Shown in pieces: positions 54,559 through 64,000 of a stretch of 64,000 nucleotides of DNA; the first letter of the stretch is position 1; every line of letters begins with the position of its first letter. The position numbers and the translations under genes are program-made. This stretch comes from Cladocopium goreaui. Lineage: Eukaryota > Sar > Dinophyceae > Suessiales > Symbiodiniaceae. The stretch is from assembly GCA_947184155.2 (NCBI GenBank), contig CAMXCT020001016.1, positions 1-64,000 of the forward strand. The letters are read 5' to 3'. Below the pieces are notes generated by a model. That model saw nothing but the letters and a program-made list of their open reading frames with translations, had not been told where the DNA came from and ran no database searches.

Positions 54559-54668
54559 CTGGTTGGTGGTTTCAAACATTTGTTCTTTTCCATTTCATAT
54601 ATGGGTTGTCATCCTTCCCATTGACCAATTTATATGTTTCAGAGGGGTGGCGAAAAACCACCAGCCAG
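54559..54668. mobile_element. MITE family C, copy 9
   Basis: CTGGTTGGTGGTTTCAAACA to AAAACCACCAGCCAG. Confidence 0.75.
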
Positions 54669-54810
54669 ATAATTGTGGGATGATGACAATGAGATGATCG
54701 GAGAATCATGGAGACTGAATGAAAATGTATACTGATAATCCTGGGGCTTAATGTGATTTTATGGTGATTTAATTGGATTTTATGGTGGTTTACTGGGATC
54801 TAATGGGATT

Positions 54811-54918
54811 TACCATCCGGTAAACTAACATAACTATGGAAAGATCCATCATTTTGTTATGGGTAAATCCACTATAAATTGCCATTTTCAATAGCTATGT
54901 TAAATTACCAGACTGTAC
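54811..54918. mobile_element. MITE family B, copy 12
   Basis: TACCATCCGGTAAACTAACA to TAAATTACCAGACTGTA, interior TATAAATTGCCATTTTCAAT. Confidence 0.7.
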
Positions 54919-54919
54919 A

Positions 54920-55600
54920 AAAAGGATAATCATGAATCATGGAGAATCATGGATCATAATAATGGAAAATAATGGATATAGATAATGGATACAATCTCAT
55001 GGATGATCATGGATATGCTGTAAAGGGTGATAATGCAATATTATATATATAATATGGAGAATGATTGAACATAGTGCGTTTTTTGTCCAACAAAACTAGT
55101 TGTGCTATATATCTTGTACTTCTTGGGATGCAATCGATAGAATGAATATATTTTATGGGGACTACTAACTATCAACCTAACTAGAAGTTGATGGACACTT
55201 TTCTTAAGTTTGCCTAGGTTATCTTAGGGTGTATGGCAGGTATATAGTATACTCATGTTTTTACATCATTTCAAAAACCCGGGGTGTAGGCCACTTTGTA
55301 AGACCAACAAAGTGTGATGAAATCATGTGAATTGACCATCAGACATGGAGGCAAAAAAAACAGCTGGTGATGAGTAGTTGAAGGTTTTGTTTGTATGTAT
55401 ATATATATATATACGTATATATATATATATATATAAATATATTCATGTAAGCATGTATTTGTTGTTTCTAACCATTTTTTTGCAGGGTCTCTAGGATTGG
55501 CCATTTTACGATCATCCGGGTGACTGGGTGGGTAAAACCCATGTATTTTTCTTTCAACACACTCTATCCACCCAAAACATGATGGTTTAAAATTGCCCTA
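54920..55600. other. AT-rich spacer and intron-like sequence
   Basis: AATCATGGATCAT-type words at 54930-55020 and a TA tract at 55396-55440. Probably intron or upstream sequence of the exon at 55603. Confidence 0.45.
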
Positions 55601-55602
55601 AG

Positions 55603-55995
55603 TTGTTCGACAAGGTTGAATGGGATGCCATGATGCGCTTGACGGAGGAAGCCGAGCAGAAGTTCGCAGCCCCTGTCCGGGCGCGGTCACAATGCGGCTT
55701 CCAGCTCGCTTGTCGTCACGTGCCTAAAACAAAAAGGAACCAGCCGCGTCTTGACCTAGACACGGGCAGGGAGCTTCGGAATGACAAGGCAAAGTTCTAT
55801 CGGGCCATTGGAGCCAAGCTCTTCTTGGTCCAGAAGGGCTGGATCAAGCTGCTCCTCAAAGCAAGTTTGGCTTTCAACAGGGATGACTATTACGACCGAA
55901 TGGTCGGATCCATGAGAGCCGCCGGAGCTCTGGAATTACAGTCTCCTGCATTCGGTGGCTCCGCGCCTTGGGGCGAAGCTATGTTTGTCATATGA
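55603..55995 (+). CDS. Solid exon, unknown protein
   Basis: The most convincing exon in the right half: 130 open codons of GC-rich sequence starting after AAATTGCCCTAAG and ending at TGA 55993. It opens LFDKVEWDAMMRLTEEAEQK, then FQLACRHVPKTKRNQPRL, LRNDKAKFYRAIGAKLFLVQ and KLLLKASLAFNRDDYYDRMV, ending in a Gly/Ser-rich tail. It is mostly amphipathic helix with a basic middle. No ATG near the acceptor, so this is a last exon whose upstream partners are in the AT-rich DNA before it or outside. No family recognised. Confidence 0.65.
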   Translation: MFDKVEWDAMMRLTEEAEQKFAAPVRARSQCGFQLACRHVPKTKRNQPRLDLDTGRELRNDKAKFYRAIGAKLFLVQKGWIKLLLKASLAFNRDDYYDRMVGSMRAAGALELQSPAFGGSAPWGEAMFVI

Positions 55996-56378
55996 ATGGG
56001 AGGATTACTATCCATTCTCAAAGGCTTTTTTTGTGCTCACCAGCTACCGTGATTTTGATCCGCCAACGTAACATGAGAACGTGTAGTAACAATGTAGTAG
56101 CGTAGTAATCAGCAATTGGCCCCAATCCCCACTTTCACTCACAAAATCCAAACGCAATCGATATATCAACTGGGATTTGACATAAGGATGTGATATTTCG
56201 CAATATTTGGCATTATTTGGCCATGATTTCCTATTGATTTCCTCGTTGATTTCCTCGCGTTGCGCAGACATCTTCGTCCTCATCCGCACAGGCGCCGGCG
56301 CATGGGTGGAGCCTGGTGGATCATCTCAGCGTATGTGCTTAGCAAACGGATTCTAATATACCATTTGATCCATCTGGT

Positions 56379-56487
56379 TACCCTCTTGGTAAACATACAA
56401 AAAGCTATTGAAAATTGCCATTTATAGTGGATAAAACCCCATTAAAAATGGAGATTTTCCATAGCTATGTTAAATTACCAGAGGGTA
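56379..56487. mobile_element. MITE family B, copy 13
   Basis: TTACCCTCTTGGTAAACATA to TAAATTACCAGAGGGTA. Confidence 0.75.
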
Positions 56488-56595
56488 TCTAACATATCTA
56501 TGGAAAATCCATTATAAATGGAGGTTGATGTCGCTGGAAAATCATATGTAAATGGGCAATTTTCCACTTCGCTATGTTAAATAACCAAAGGGTAC
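56488..56595. mobile_element. MITE family B, copy 14, directly abutting copy 13
   Basis: Starts TCTAACATATCTATGGAAAA and ends CTATGTTAAATAACCAAAGG. It shares the junction with the preceding copy, so it is a nested or tandem insertion. Confidence 0.6.
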
Positions 56596-56867
56596 CCTGA
56601 ATGTAAAAATTGGAAAACCATGGAAAAGCCACGTTTAAAAAGGGAACGTACTAACCACAAGAACTTAAGAAACTTATTAATTTAGGGATGATCCTCTACC
56701 ACCCTCTAGCCACAGATATCTAACCCTAAGAACATTGAATCGAACCATGGAGTCATAACTGTCATGGTTCATCGACTTTTATCGGATCTTGTTTTGCTGC
56801 GAAGCACCTGAATTCAGCCTGAATTCAGGCTAAACATGGATATCCCAATCTAAGGACTCGCCAACAT

Positions 56868-56972
56868 ACCCATAGGATCCATGGTGCTGGTATATATGCT
56901 AACATTTGGGGTACATTGATGGTAAATGTTACCATATATATATATATATAGCATACATGGATCCTATGGGAT
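56868..56972. mobile_element. MITE family F, copy 2
   Basis: TACCCATAGGATCCATGG left, CATACATGGATCCTATGGG right, with a TA run inserted in the right arm. Confidence 0.8.
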
Positions 56973-57150
56973 ATTGTTAAGGACTTGTTCAGCAACTTCA
57001 TATGGTTTGATGATGTTTGATGGTGGTTGATTTTGAAACTGAACAAGGCTTCAGAACTTTCAGAGTGTCAACCCATACACTGGATTCGGGTCAACCAGCG
57101 TGCGGACATTTCTGATAGATCCGATAGGTACAGATTCGCAAGCAACTTGT

Positions 57151-57253
57151 ACAGGTATGGCCCTTAACAGTTTGAAATGGAGTTATAACTCCTATAATTA
57201 AGGTTATATATAACTACAAGCCCATTTATAGCTGTTAAGGGCCATAACTGTAC
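57151..57253. mobile_element. MITE family E, copy 2
   Basis: TATGGCCCTTAACAG left and CTGTTAAGGGCCATAAC right, perfect over 15 bp. Confidence 0.8.
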
Positions 57254-57481
57254 GTGGTATCTTTCAAACATCCACGTATTCCACGTACACCGGAGACCGC
57301 AAATTGCATAACGCCCCTGCTTTCGGTGACATTCCAATGTTCGTGTTACAGCCTCAATCGTGTTTAAAAGCATCAAATTCGCAATTACAAGATGGTTAAG
57401 CCAGGTTAAACCATGTCAAACCCGTATCTTTGCTGTTCTAATTCGATCCCTTTCTTTTCTTGTTGGTCGTGAAAGAACCAG

Positions 57482-57552
57482 CAGGTTCGCTTGCAGATTC
57501 GATGTGCCAGCAGTGGCAGAGCAGTGGGAGTCTCACATGGTCCCGGAGGTTT
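57482..57552 (+). CDS. Candidate short exon
   Basis: After GAACCAGCAG, GC-rich and open (FACRFDVPAVAEQWESHMVP), ending where MITE E copy 3 begins. Weak support. Confidence 0.2.
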
Positions 57553-57673
57553 CACAGTTGTGGCCCTTAACAGCTTTAAATGGAGTTATAATTCCTATAA
57601 CTAAGGTTATTTTTAAATTTTTAAATACAAGCACATTTATAACATTTATAACTGTTAGTTGGGCCATAACTGC
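57553..57673. mobile_element. MITE family E, copy 3
   Basis: CAGTTGTGGCCCTTAACAG to ACTGTTAGTTGGGCCATAAC; its right end overlaps the left end of a family C element. Confidence 0.75.
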
Positions 57674-57765
57674 AGTTGGTGGTTTGGAACATTTTTGATT
57701 TTCCATACTATATGGAATAATCCTTCCCATTGACTAATATTTTTCAGAGGGGTTGAAACCACCAA
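57671..57765. mobile_element. MITE family C, copy 10
   Basis: GCAGTTGGTGGTTTGGAACA to TTGAAACCACCAATGG. Confidence 0.7.
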
Positions 57766-57794
57766 TGGCCATTTTAGGAGCCGATTCATTGGAC

Positions 57795-57905
57795 GTACCT
57801 ACCATATATATATCGCCTATGTAAGGGCTATGTAAGGAGGTGTACCCTCAGAATATGGCCTTATATGGTACAGCACCTCCAATTTAGGATCCTGGAATTC
57901 CCACT
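57795..57905. repeat. Dispersed repeat G, copy 2
   Basis: Same order of blocks as 8139-8231, with about 20 bp extra (TGTACCCTCAGAATATGGCC) inside. Confidence 0.6.
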
Positions 57906-58021
57906 GAGAATACTTGTGCCCCAGAAAGTAAATCTCTATCAATCTGGGCGATAGTTGGCGAGGTCTAAAGTCCTTCGTCAAACAATTCTGTCTGAGAGAA
58001 TCGCACTCATATTTTTCCACT

Positions 58022-58139
58022 ACAGTTATGGCAGTCACTTAACAGCTACAAATGGAATGAAATAATTCCTATAACCAAGGTGAAATAGATCATGAAATAA
58101 AGCCATAAACCTGCTTGTTGAACGTGGCCATAACTGCAC
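58022..58139. mobile_element. MITE family E, copy 4
   Basis: ACAGTTATGGCAGTCACTTAACAG left (degraded), GAACGTGGCCATAACTGC right. Confidence 0.6.
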
Positions 58140-58630
58140 GATGTCACCAGTCATTTGTTGTAGAAATTCCTGGCTAAATCTAGATGATTGAACGGAGAAG
58201 TATGGTTAAATGGTGAAGATGTTTCAAATCTACAGGCCATGTCTTTCATTTTAGTGAAGATGTTTAAATCTACAATCATCCTGAAGTAGATAGAATATGG
58301 CAAACGTGATTTCCATCTTTCCGAACATGAGATGATATTTGTTTAAAGTTACCATTCTCGAATGTTATTACCATTGATGTAGTGATGAGTTACATGGATG
58401 TAGAGATATATAGTTATATTACAAATAATCACTATATTATATTTTCACCATATAATTTAATTACCATTCATGGATTATATTATCACCATATATTTTCACC
58501 ATATAATTTCATTACCATTCAATATTACCATCAGGTTTTTTTTTATTGAACTACATGGATTTGACATCACCCATGGCCACGTAGCTTCGTCGTGCCTTTT
58601 CGGATAGGCACTTACGGATGTAGAATTGCG
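58140..58630. other. AT-rich spacer, no gene seen
   Basis: Words such as ATTTTCACCATATAATTT recur at 58441 and 58491. No coding signal. Confidence 0.5.
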
Positions 58631-58757
58631 CAAGGTGGTGCCCCAGTTCGTTAGCTAAGTTGGTGCAAATAACTCCCATAACTATGGTTTATTGCAGATA
58701 TAACTATAGTTAATGGTTTTTTTTCAACCAACTTATAACTGGGGGGCACCATCCTGT
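58631..58757. mobile_element. MITE family D, copy 4
   Basis: CAAGGTGGTGCCCCAG left, CTGGGGGGCACCATCCTG right. Confidence 0.7.
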
Positions 58758-59192
58758 GTGTATATAATAGTTTTCCCAATGAAGCCATGTGGTAGTGTAC
58801 CCAATCTTCAGACATACTCATTTTTTGAAAGCAGCCACCCCAGTCAGTCAGCAACATCATTTGGACATTTCGATGGACCTCTTGAACTTGGTAATCTACG
58901 GTGGAAGAGGGCAGCTTAGGTTCTAAACATTTGGGGGATCCCCAAAAAAGCATGTTATTTGTTTTTTTGTTGTGGGAAATATTTATTGCATGAAAATACA
59001 CCTTTTTCAAGAGCAGACTATGCCGAAAGTAAATCCCAATCTGTCTTGGCGATAGTTGGCGAGGTCTACGTTGAAGTCCTTAAGTCAAAGAATTCTGTCT
59101 GAGAGAATGGCAATCCTATGTTTCCGCTACAGTTGCGGCCCTTAACAGTTATAAATGGATACAAATGGTCTATCGAATCATGTCACCACGAT

Positions 59193-59305
59193 ATCTGGTT
59201 GTTGGTTTGGAGTTTGGAACATTGTTTTTGGCTTTCCACATATTGGGAATGTCATCATCCCAACTGACGGACTTATATTTTTCAGAGAGATTGAAACCAC
59301 AAACC
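59193..59305. mobile_element. MITE family C, copy 8
   Basis: ATCTGGTTGTTGGTTTGGAG left, TTGAAACCACAAACC right. It is followed by the 70-bp segment shared with 50965-51037. Confidence 0.65.
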
Positions 59306-59459
59306 ATTATCATAAATCAATTGATTATCTCTATGGTTGCTACTTGGATTATCCTCCCAGTGGGTCACTGGTTAGCAACCAAAGTTTTCAGAGGGGTAGG
59401 TATACCACCAACCAGATATCCAATTGATTGCTTGTTGCGAATATCCCTGTTGTATCCCA

Positions 59460-59540
59460 TTCTAACCGTCGGAGGAGCTGGATCCCAACCCAACCCAGGG
59501 ATCCAGCTGAATCCAGCTGACGCTGCGGGGAACTTGAATG
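59460..59540 (+). CDS. Candidate short exon
   Basis: GC-rich patch open as TVGGAGSQPNPGIQLNPADA, with a local duplication ATCCAGCTGA. Weak support. Confidence 0.2.
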
Positions 59541-59579
59541 TGGCATATAGATTGAATGTGGTTTTTCTGGGATATTTAT

Positions 59580-59677
59580 CTGGTTGGTGGTTTCAATCAT
59601 TTTTCCATAATGTATGGGATAATCCTTCCCATTGACGAACTCATATTTTTCAGGATGGTTTTTTAACCATCAACCAG
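59580..59677. mobile_element. MITE family C, copy 11
   Basis: CTGGTTGGTGGTTTCAATCA left, TTAACCATCAACCAG right. Confidence 0.75.
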
Positions 59678-59689
59678 TTAATGATGTTT

Positions 59690-60180
59690 TTTTTGTTTTG
59701 TTTCAAGGATATTAAATAAATTTAAAAGTATTTTTAATGGCCACTTCGCTGACATGATGACCTTAAGCATCAGTCCTGTCCTATTTGACCACGAGTTGTC
59801 GCCCGTTTGGATGATGTAGTTGACACAAAAAAAATATGTACTTATGCGAATATATATGTATAATGTATATCAGATCTTCAGTATAGTATAGGATATATAT
59901 CTATGTATATACACAGTATATACACCTATTGATACACATATGTGTTTGTACATGGGTATGTTTGGTTCGAGGGTGTTTGCGGAGCTTGGAACAAATTAGA
60001 GAATAGCTGATGTGTGCATGTAATATCTATATACACATACACAGTTTACAATATTATACACACTTTTTCCAGGGTATCTACAGGAAGTGAAATCCTACAA
60101 ATATACATATATACATATACTAATATATATATATACACAATTGAACAGTTTATTTTATCTTTTCGATTGCTACACTTAAG
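59690..60180. other. AT-rich spacer, no gene seen
   Basis: TATA-rich with many TATACACA words. No exon called. Confidence 0.5.
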
Positions 60181-60183
60181 CAC

Positions 60184-61246
60184 ACGCTTGGATACACCCC
60201 GAAGGGAGAGGATGAAATGTGATGAAATGACATCATGTTATGTTATGTGCCATGTCATGTCGGCAAGGGTGGTTTATGGCTTAGCCACCTGGCCACCCTT
60301 TGATTCGGGGCTTTCCACGCACACCAAGCCGCTGGGGCACGATTTTGCGAACCAGAAAAATGGTCCTCAATGTGTGTGCTGTTTCCCACGGTGTTGTGTT
60401 GTGACATGGAACATGGTGCCCAAATGTCTGTGACGTTGTGTTGCTTGCTCCAGCATAAAACCAAGGGAAGTTTCACGGCGTTCAGCGCAAGTTCCGTGCA
60501 AAAGGCCGGTAACAGCAAACCACTGCATCAGAGTTTCCGGCTGCTCAGCAAGCAACCAACGACCGACAAACAAGGCTGGTAACGGCAAAGTGCTGTTTCG
60601 CTCAGTGCCGGGTTGTGATATGGAACGCGGTGCTCAAATGTCTGTGTACATGGGGGGTGTCACCAATGAGGTGTGGTGTGCTTGCTCCAACATAAAACCA
60701 ACGGAAGTTTCATGGCGTTCAGTGCAGTTCCCAGTGAAGAAGGCTGATAAAAGCAAATGACACGTTGAAATCTGGGATGAAAAAATTGTAAACTGGCAAA
60801 TTCTGAACATGTAATCTGGCGATTTCTGAAAGACTCTGCTTCTGGTGGAGAATTCTGATGAGCAACGTCTGGATGCTTGTGCGGAATCTGCTTCTGGCAA
60901 CATGATGTTTTGGGAAATTTGAAAGTAATCTGGTATCCCCGGTGGGCGCACCACCAAGCTTCCCCGGCACTTTATCAGAGATCCGGGTGCATGAAAGACA
61001 CACTTGGATACACCCCGAAGGGAGAGGATGAAATGAGATGACATGAAATAATGTCATGTTATGTTACCACTTCATGTCGGCAAGGGTGGTTTATGGCTTA
61101 GCCACCTGGCCATGTCCGAAGTTGGAAATTCGCAGGTACGTTTATATACAGCTCTCATCATTGGCCTCTTCGTTGGCCATCCGCTAATGATGAGAGGGAT
61201 GGCCCCCTGCTGATACCCTTTGATTCAGGGCTTTCCGCACACACAC
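60184..61246. repeat. Segmental duplication, 60184-60325 and 60998-61246
   Basis: ATACACCCCGAAGGGAGAGG through GTTTATGGCTTAGCCACCTGG and TTTGATTCRGGGCTTTCC occur in both copies. The second is interrupted at 61113-61215. Between them a further pair (about 60400-60510 and 60607-60755) shares GCATAAAACCAAGGGAAGTT-like sequence. Confidence 0.85.
61113..61215. mobile_element. 103-bp insertion in the second duplicate
   Basis: Absent from the first copy between GGCCA and CCCTTTGATTC. It contains inverted CTCTCATCATT (61152) and AATGATGAGAG (61186). No clear target duplication. Confidence 0.65.
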
Positions 61247-61249
61247 ACA

Positions 61250-62276
61250 CACGTAAAAGCAATCTATAGGGAGGCTTCCTAGAATGGGTGTACCCCCAAA
61301 TCACCGAAATTAGACCATTTTAATACTGAGATGGCGGTTTTGAGATTTGTAGGTGTTCCGACCAGATACACATGTGGTTTCCGCTGACGTGTATGGTGAA
61401 TCAGCAGCAATGATTCGTTTCGAAAGAGCGAGGAGACGGCCTCCAATAAACTATCACTATAGCTATCAAAAGTCACGATTGGTATTAGGTACATGAACTT
61501 TTTTTTGGAATGAGAGTATTCAACTATGTTGAGGAAACATTTTTTGTTTGGTAAAAAACCATAAACTATGTTTTTACAATTGTTCCGAGATCATGTTTTT
61601 TGATTTTCCGAAAATTTAAACAGTTTTTTGTATGCAAGATCAGCATCCACTCCATTCCATCCTTCGTGACTATCCGCAATTGGTTTTGTTTGAAATTAGA
61701 TTGGGCGCCCCCAGTTCAAACTTTTTTTTTCGGAAAAAAACGCGCGTTAAATTTGCATATATCATAGAGCCTTGTTGTATACGTTGTCATCCAGCGCTAA
61801 CCATGGGCAGCACTTTGCGCCTGGATGCTGGGATGGTTAACGTGACATCTGGTTTTGCAACATCGCAAAGCATGCTCCAGATTAATTGCTGCCGGCGGTT
61901 TTGTTCATGCTCTACCAACCTCGCTGATCTCGATATGTAAACACAAACCCGAAAAATTGAATTGTTTCAAGGAACAGGGTTGCTCCGACCCATGGTAGAT
62001 GGATTTTAGCTATAAGGGAGGAAATTGCCAATTTTTTCCGTCCTTGTATCTGCAGACTTTTAAGCAACCGGAAATCCCATGATTTTGGTTGGCTTGCTTA
62101 CGGATTTCTTTCGCGGCTATGACTGAAAGTTTTAGCCCAGAAAATTTTGCGTCAACCAATTGCTGCGATTGCCCTTTCATGATGTAAGGGAGGTCCAGCG
62201 GTGCGGTGGCAGACGGTCATCGCAAGTCGCTGTGCAGACTTGGCGTGCTAAGAAGATCGCCAATTTTGATATTGAA
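61250..62276. other. Spacer, no gene called
   Basis: A patch at 61790-61900 is open as TMGSTLRLDAGMVNVTSGFA but has no splice context I trust. Otherwise AT-rich. Confidence 0.4.
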
Positions 62277-62496
62277 CATGTTTTTGGCAGCTTCGACAGT
62301 TCAAACATCTTCAAACCACGTGGTAGCCGTGGCCAAGGTGACCCTGGGCTCTTCCTTCACTCCCACCGACACCTTACTGACCGTCCGGGACTTCGCGGCG
62401 AAGGCGGCCTGGTTGGGAAAACATCTCTTGAAAAAGTTGGCAAATTGGATTCCCGTCTCAGCATGCATCATGGTGGGCAAACGGAGAAACAACTAA
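62277..62496 (+). CDS. Candidate exon, unknown function
   Basis: ATG at 62277 opens a GC-rich frame: MFLAASTVQTSSNHVVAVAK, then TDTLLTVRDFAAKAAWLGKH and LLKKLANWIP. Alternating hydrophobic and basic helix. It stops at 62494. A neighbouring exon was not identified. Confidence 0.35.
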
Positions 62497-62499
62497 CAA

Positions 62500-63400
62500 C
62501 ATGCCTCCATGTTGACGTTAAACATGTTTTTGCATCACTTTGTAAAAATCTAGCGTCAAACCACAACGTCTGATGGGCACGGCACGGCTGTTCCGTTTTC
62601 GCTTATCTAGGGCTGCGACACCTAAAGCATGGTTGCATGAATTTTAAAACTTGGAATCGCAGAGCTATAATTTGCGTATATGTGGGTTATGGGATGAACA
62701 TGTCCCGGCTTGCTGGCGAGTTTCCTGTTGCCATTGGGGAACATCGCAGCAAACAGGCCCCAGGCATCCCTGAAATTTACAGCAGAGATGCATTCTGAAA
62801 ACTGACGTGGGGATTTCCATGGATTTCTCAAAAACTAACCAAACAATCTGGTCATTTTGAGGACAAAAATTGCATTTTATTTCGTGGGGCTGTTTAAATA
62901 GTGGGATGACACGGAATTTTCTTTCACGGATGGCGTGTATTTAATTGGATTTTATTGTATCTCCCCTTCATGTAATACATTTGAGACATGTAAGGAGCGC
63001 CCAAATCTCCCCAACCCTCCCTTTCTGGGACCGCAACAGGATTAGATCCACGGAACAAATTATCCCAAACTTCTACAGCCGAGGGTTTGTAACGTTGATA
63101 AAGCTGTGCCGAAGATTCTACCGCCGGGAATTTATATAGTAGTGCCAGTAGTGTTAGATGTTTTGTTTCAACATACCACGTCGCAACACCACTGAGGCAG
63201 CTGACATATATTTTTTGATATTTTTTGCAAGTTCAATGCTTGTGCCGTGCTAATTTACTGTTTTCGTTTTCTGGCCTGGACATTTAACCGCAAAATGTCA
63301 AGCCTGTGTTTGGATGTTTTTGTTTTGTTTTGAGGTGGTGAACCAGCGGGAAAATTACAAGTGAAACACATTTTATTGCGAAATGTTGTCATCAAAAATG
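62500..63400. other. Spacer, no gene called
   Basis: A minus-strand stretch at 62622-62831 (FRDAWGLFAAMFPNGNRKLA) is GC-richer but unsupported. The rest is AT-rich. Confidence 0.4.
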
Positions 63401-63404
63401 GGCT

Positions 63405-63655
63405 GCTCACGCTTGCTCACGCTTTGCTCACGTTTTGCTCACGCTTTGCTCACGCTTTGCTCACACGCTTTGCTCACGCTTTGCTCACGCTCGCCGAGGT
63501 TCCTTTTGAGTCCTTTAGGTTCCTTTTGAGTCCTTACGAGGTTCCTTTTGGGTCTTTACGAGGATCTGCTCACGATTTGCTCACGGTTTGCTTACGGTTT
63601 GCTCACGGTTTGCTCACGGTTTGCTCGCGCTGCTCACGCTTTGCTCACGTTTTGG
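63405..63655. repeat. GCTCACGCTTT tandem repeat with GGTTCCTTTTGAG insert
   Basis: 11-bp GCTCACGCTTT / GCTCACGGTTT units on both sides of three GGTTCCTTTTGAGTCCTT units (63498-63565). Related GGTTCCTTTTGAGCCCAAAG words recur at 63870 and 63980. Confidence 0.9.
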
Positions 63656-63659
63656 GGCA

Positions 63660-64000
63660 TGATGTGTCTATGTTGATGAAGACACCCATAAGCAAACCAT
63701 GCCACTTTTTTGTTGTTCCGAGCCATGTGTATCTAAGGCCCACAGCTTCCAGGCTGCAGACTCCTTGAGGCTAGTTTTCAAATCTGAAAGAACCACCCAC
63801 ATGCCACTCACAAACCTTTGCTGAAGCGTGGTTGCCACACCCCTGCCTCAGCCTGAGATATGTATGTGCAAGGTTCCTTTTGAGCCCAAAGGACTCAGAA
63901 AGTACATCTATATTATGGTATTATGACGTGTTCCCAAAGGCCCCCAAAAATGTACCTCTATAGATGGTGTTGGCAACGTTCCTTTTAGGCCCAAAGGACC
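63660..64000. other. Spacer, no gene seen
   Basis: Contains further CCTTTTGAG/CCCAAAGGAC words that suggest the repeat continues beyond the window end. Confidence 0.5.

Larger units (their letters stand above)
57922..59135. repeat. Direct repeat pair, 57922-58030 and 59028-59135
   Basis: GGCGATAGTTGGCGAGGTCTA and AATTCTGTCTGAGAGAATSG occur in order in both copies, and each copy leads into a family E end. It may be a co-mobilised or duplicated segment. Confidence 0.65.

Noticed and set aside
1-64000. tRNA, rRNA, snRNA or spliced-leader genes
   Set aside because: Scanning for B-box-like, DinoSL-like and U1-like words by eye found none; a covariance-model search would be decisive.

Overview
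The window looks like nuclear DNA of a dinoflagellate, most likely a symbiodiniacean or close relative. This is inferred from gene content and style; no rRNA, spliced leader or organelle gene was seen. The supporting signs are: few and intron-rich genes; frame-consistent introns with GC (possibly GA) as well as GT donors and AG|G acceptors; a LINE polyprotein tail of the type common in these genomes; and large amounts of simple and tandem repeat. Translated tandem repeats at 44.4-47.2 and 48.3-48.8 kb resemble sequences I remember from Symbiodinium gene models (memory only).

Layout. 0-15 kb is AT-rich, packed with small foldback (MITE-like) elements. It holds a 5'-truncated LINE polyprotein (2576-5122) split by a 219-bp insertion with an 11-bp target duplication, 1.6 kb of TCTA-type microsatellite, and several small GC-richer candidate exons on the + strand. 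A GGTT array runs into a 100-N assembly gap (15515-15614). 15.8-23.7 kb is a minus-strand block: a DDE/hAT-like transposase ORF (16961-19216) with a decayed downstream part, a cluster of 36-bp GC-rich palindromes, then a spliced C5 cytosine methyltransferase gene (20367-22078). A 13-bp motif is scattered through the whole block, always in one orientation. A CAGA array (22.3-23.2 kb) and a small ORF follow.

24.0-28.1 kb is a second minus-strand block with a different recurrent motif (AACGGNCG). It holds an eight-exon gene whose exon phases fit well, with a CX5R motif, and a single-exon ASCH-domain gene. 28.2-30.6 kb is tandem repeat only.

30.6-64 kb is again AT-rich MITE territory. Interruptions are a 5.6-kb array of a 169-bp satellite (36.0-41.6 kb) inside a possible 10-bp inverted-repeat boundary, 215-bp and CTCCACAC arrays (44.9-47.2 kb), a 95-bp repeat plus ACACT array (48.3-49.15 kb), one solid exon of unknown function (55603-55995), several weaker candidate exons, and a segmental duplication near 60-61 kb.

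Functionally, the methyltransferase sits next to a transposase-like gene, and the LINE tail also carries methyltransferase-like motifs. Whether the 15.8-23.7 kb block is one methyltransferase-bearing mobile unit is the most interesting open question here. Coordinates of repeats and exon edges were read by eye and may be off by a few bases.
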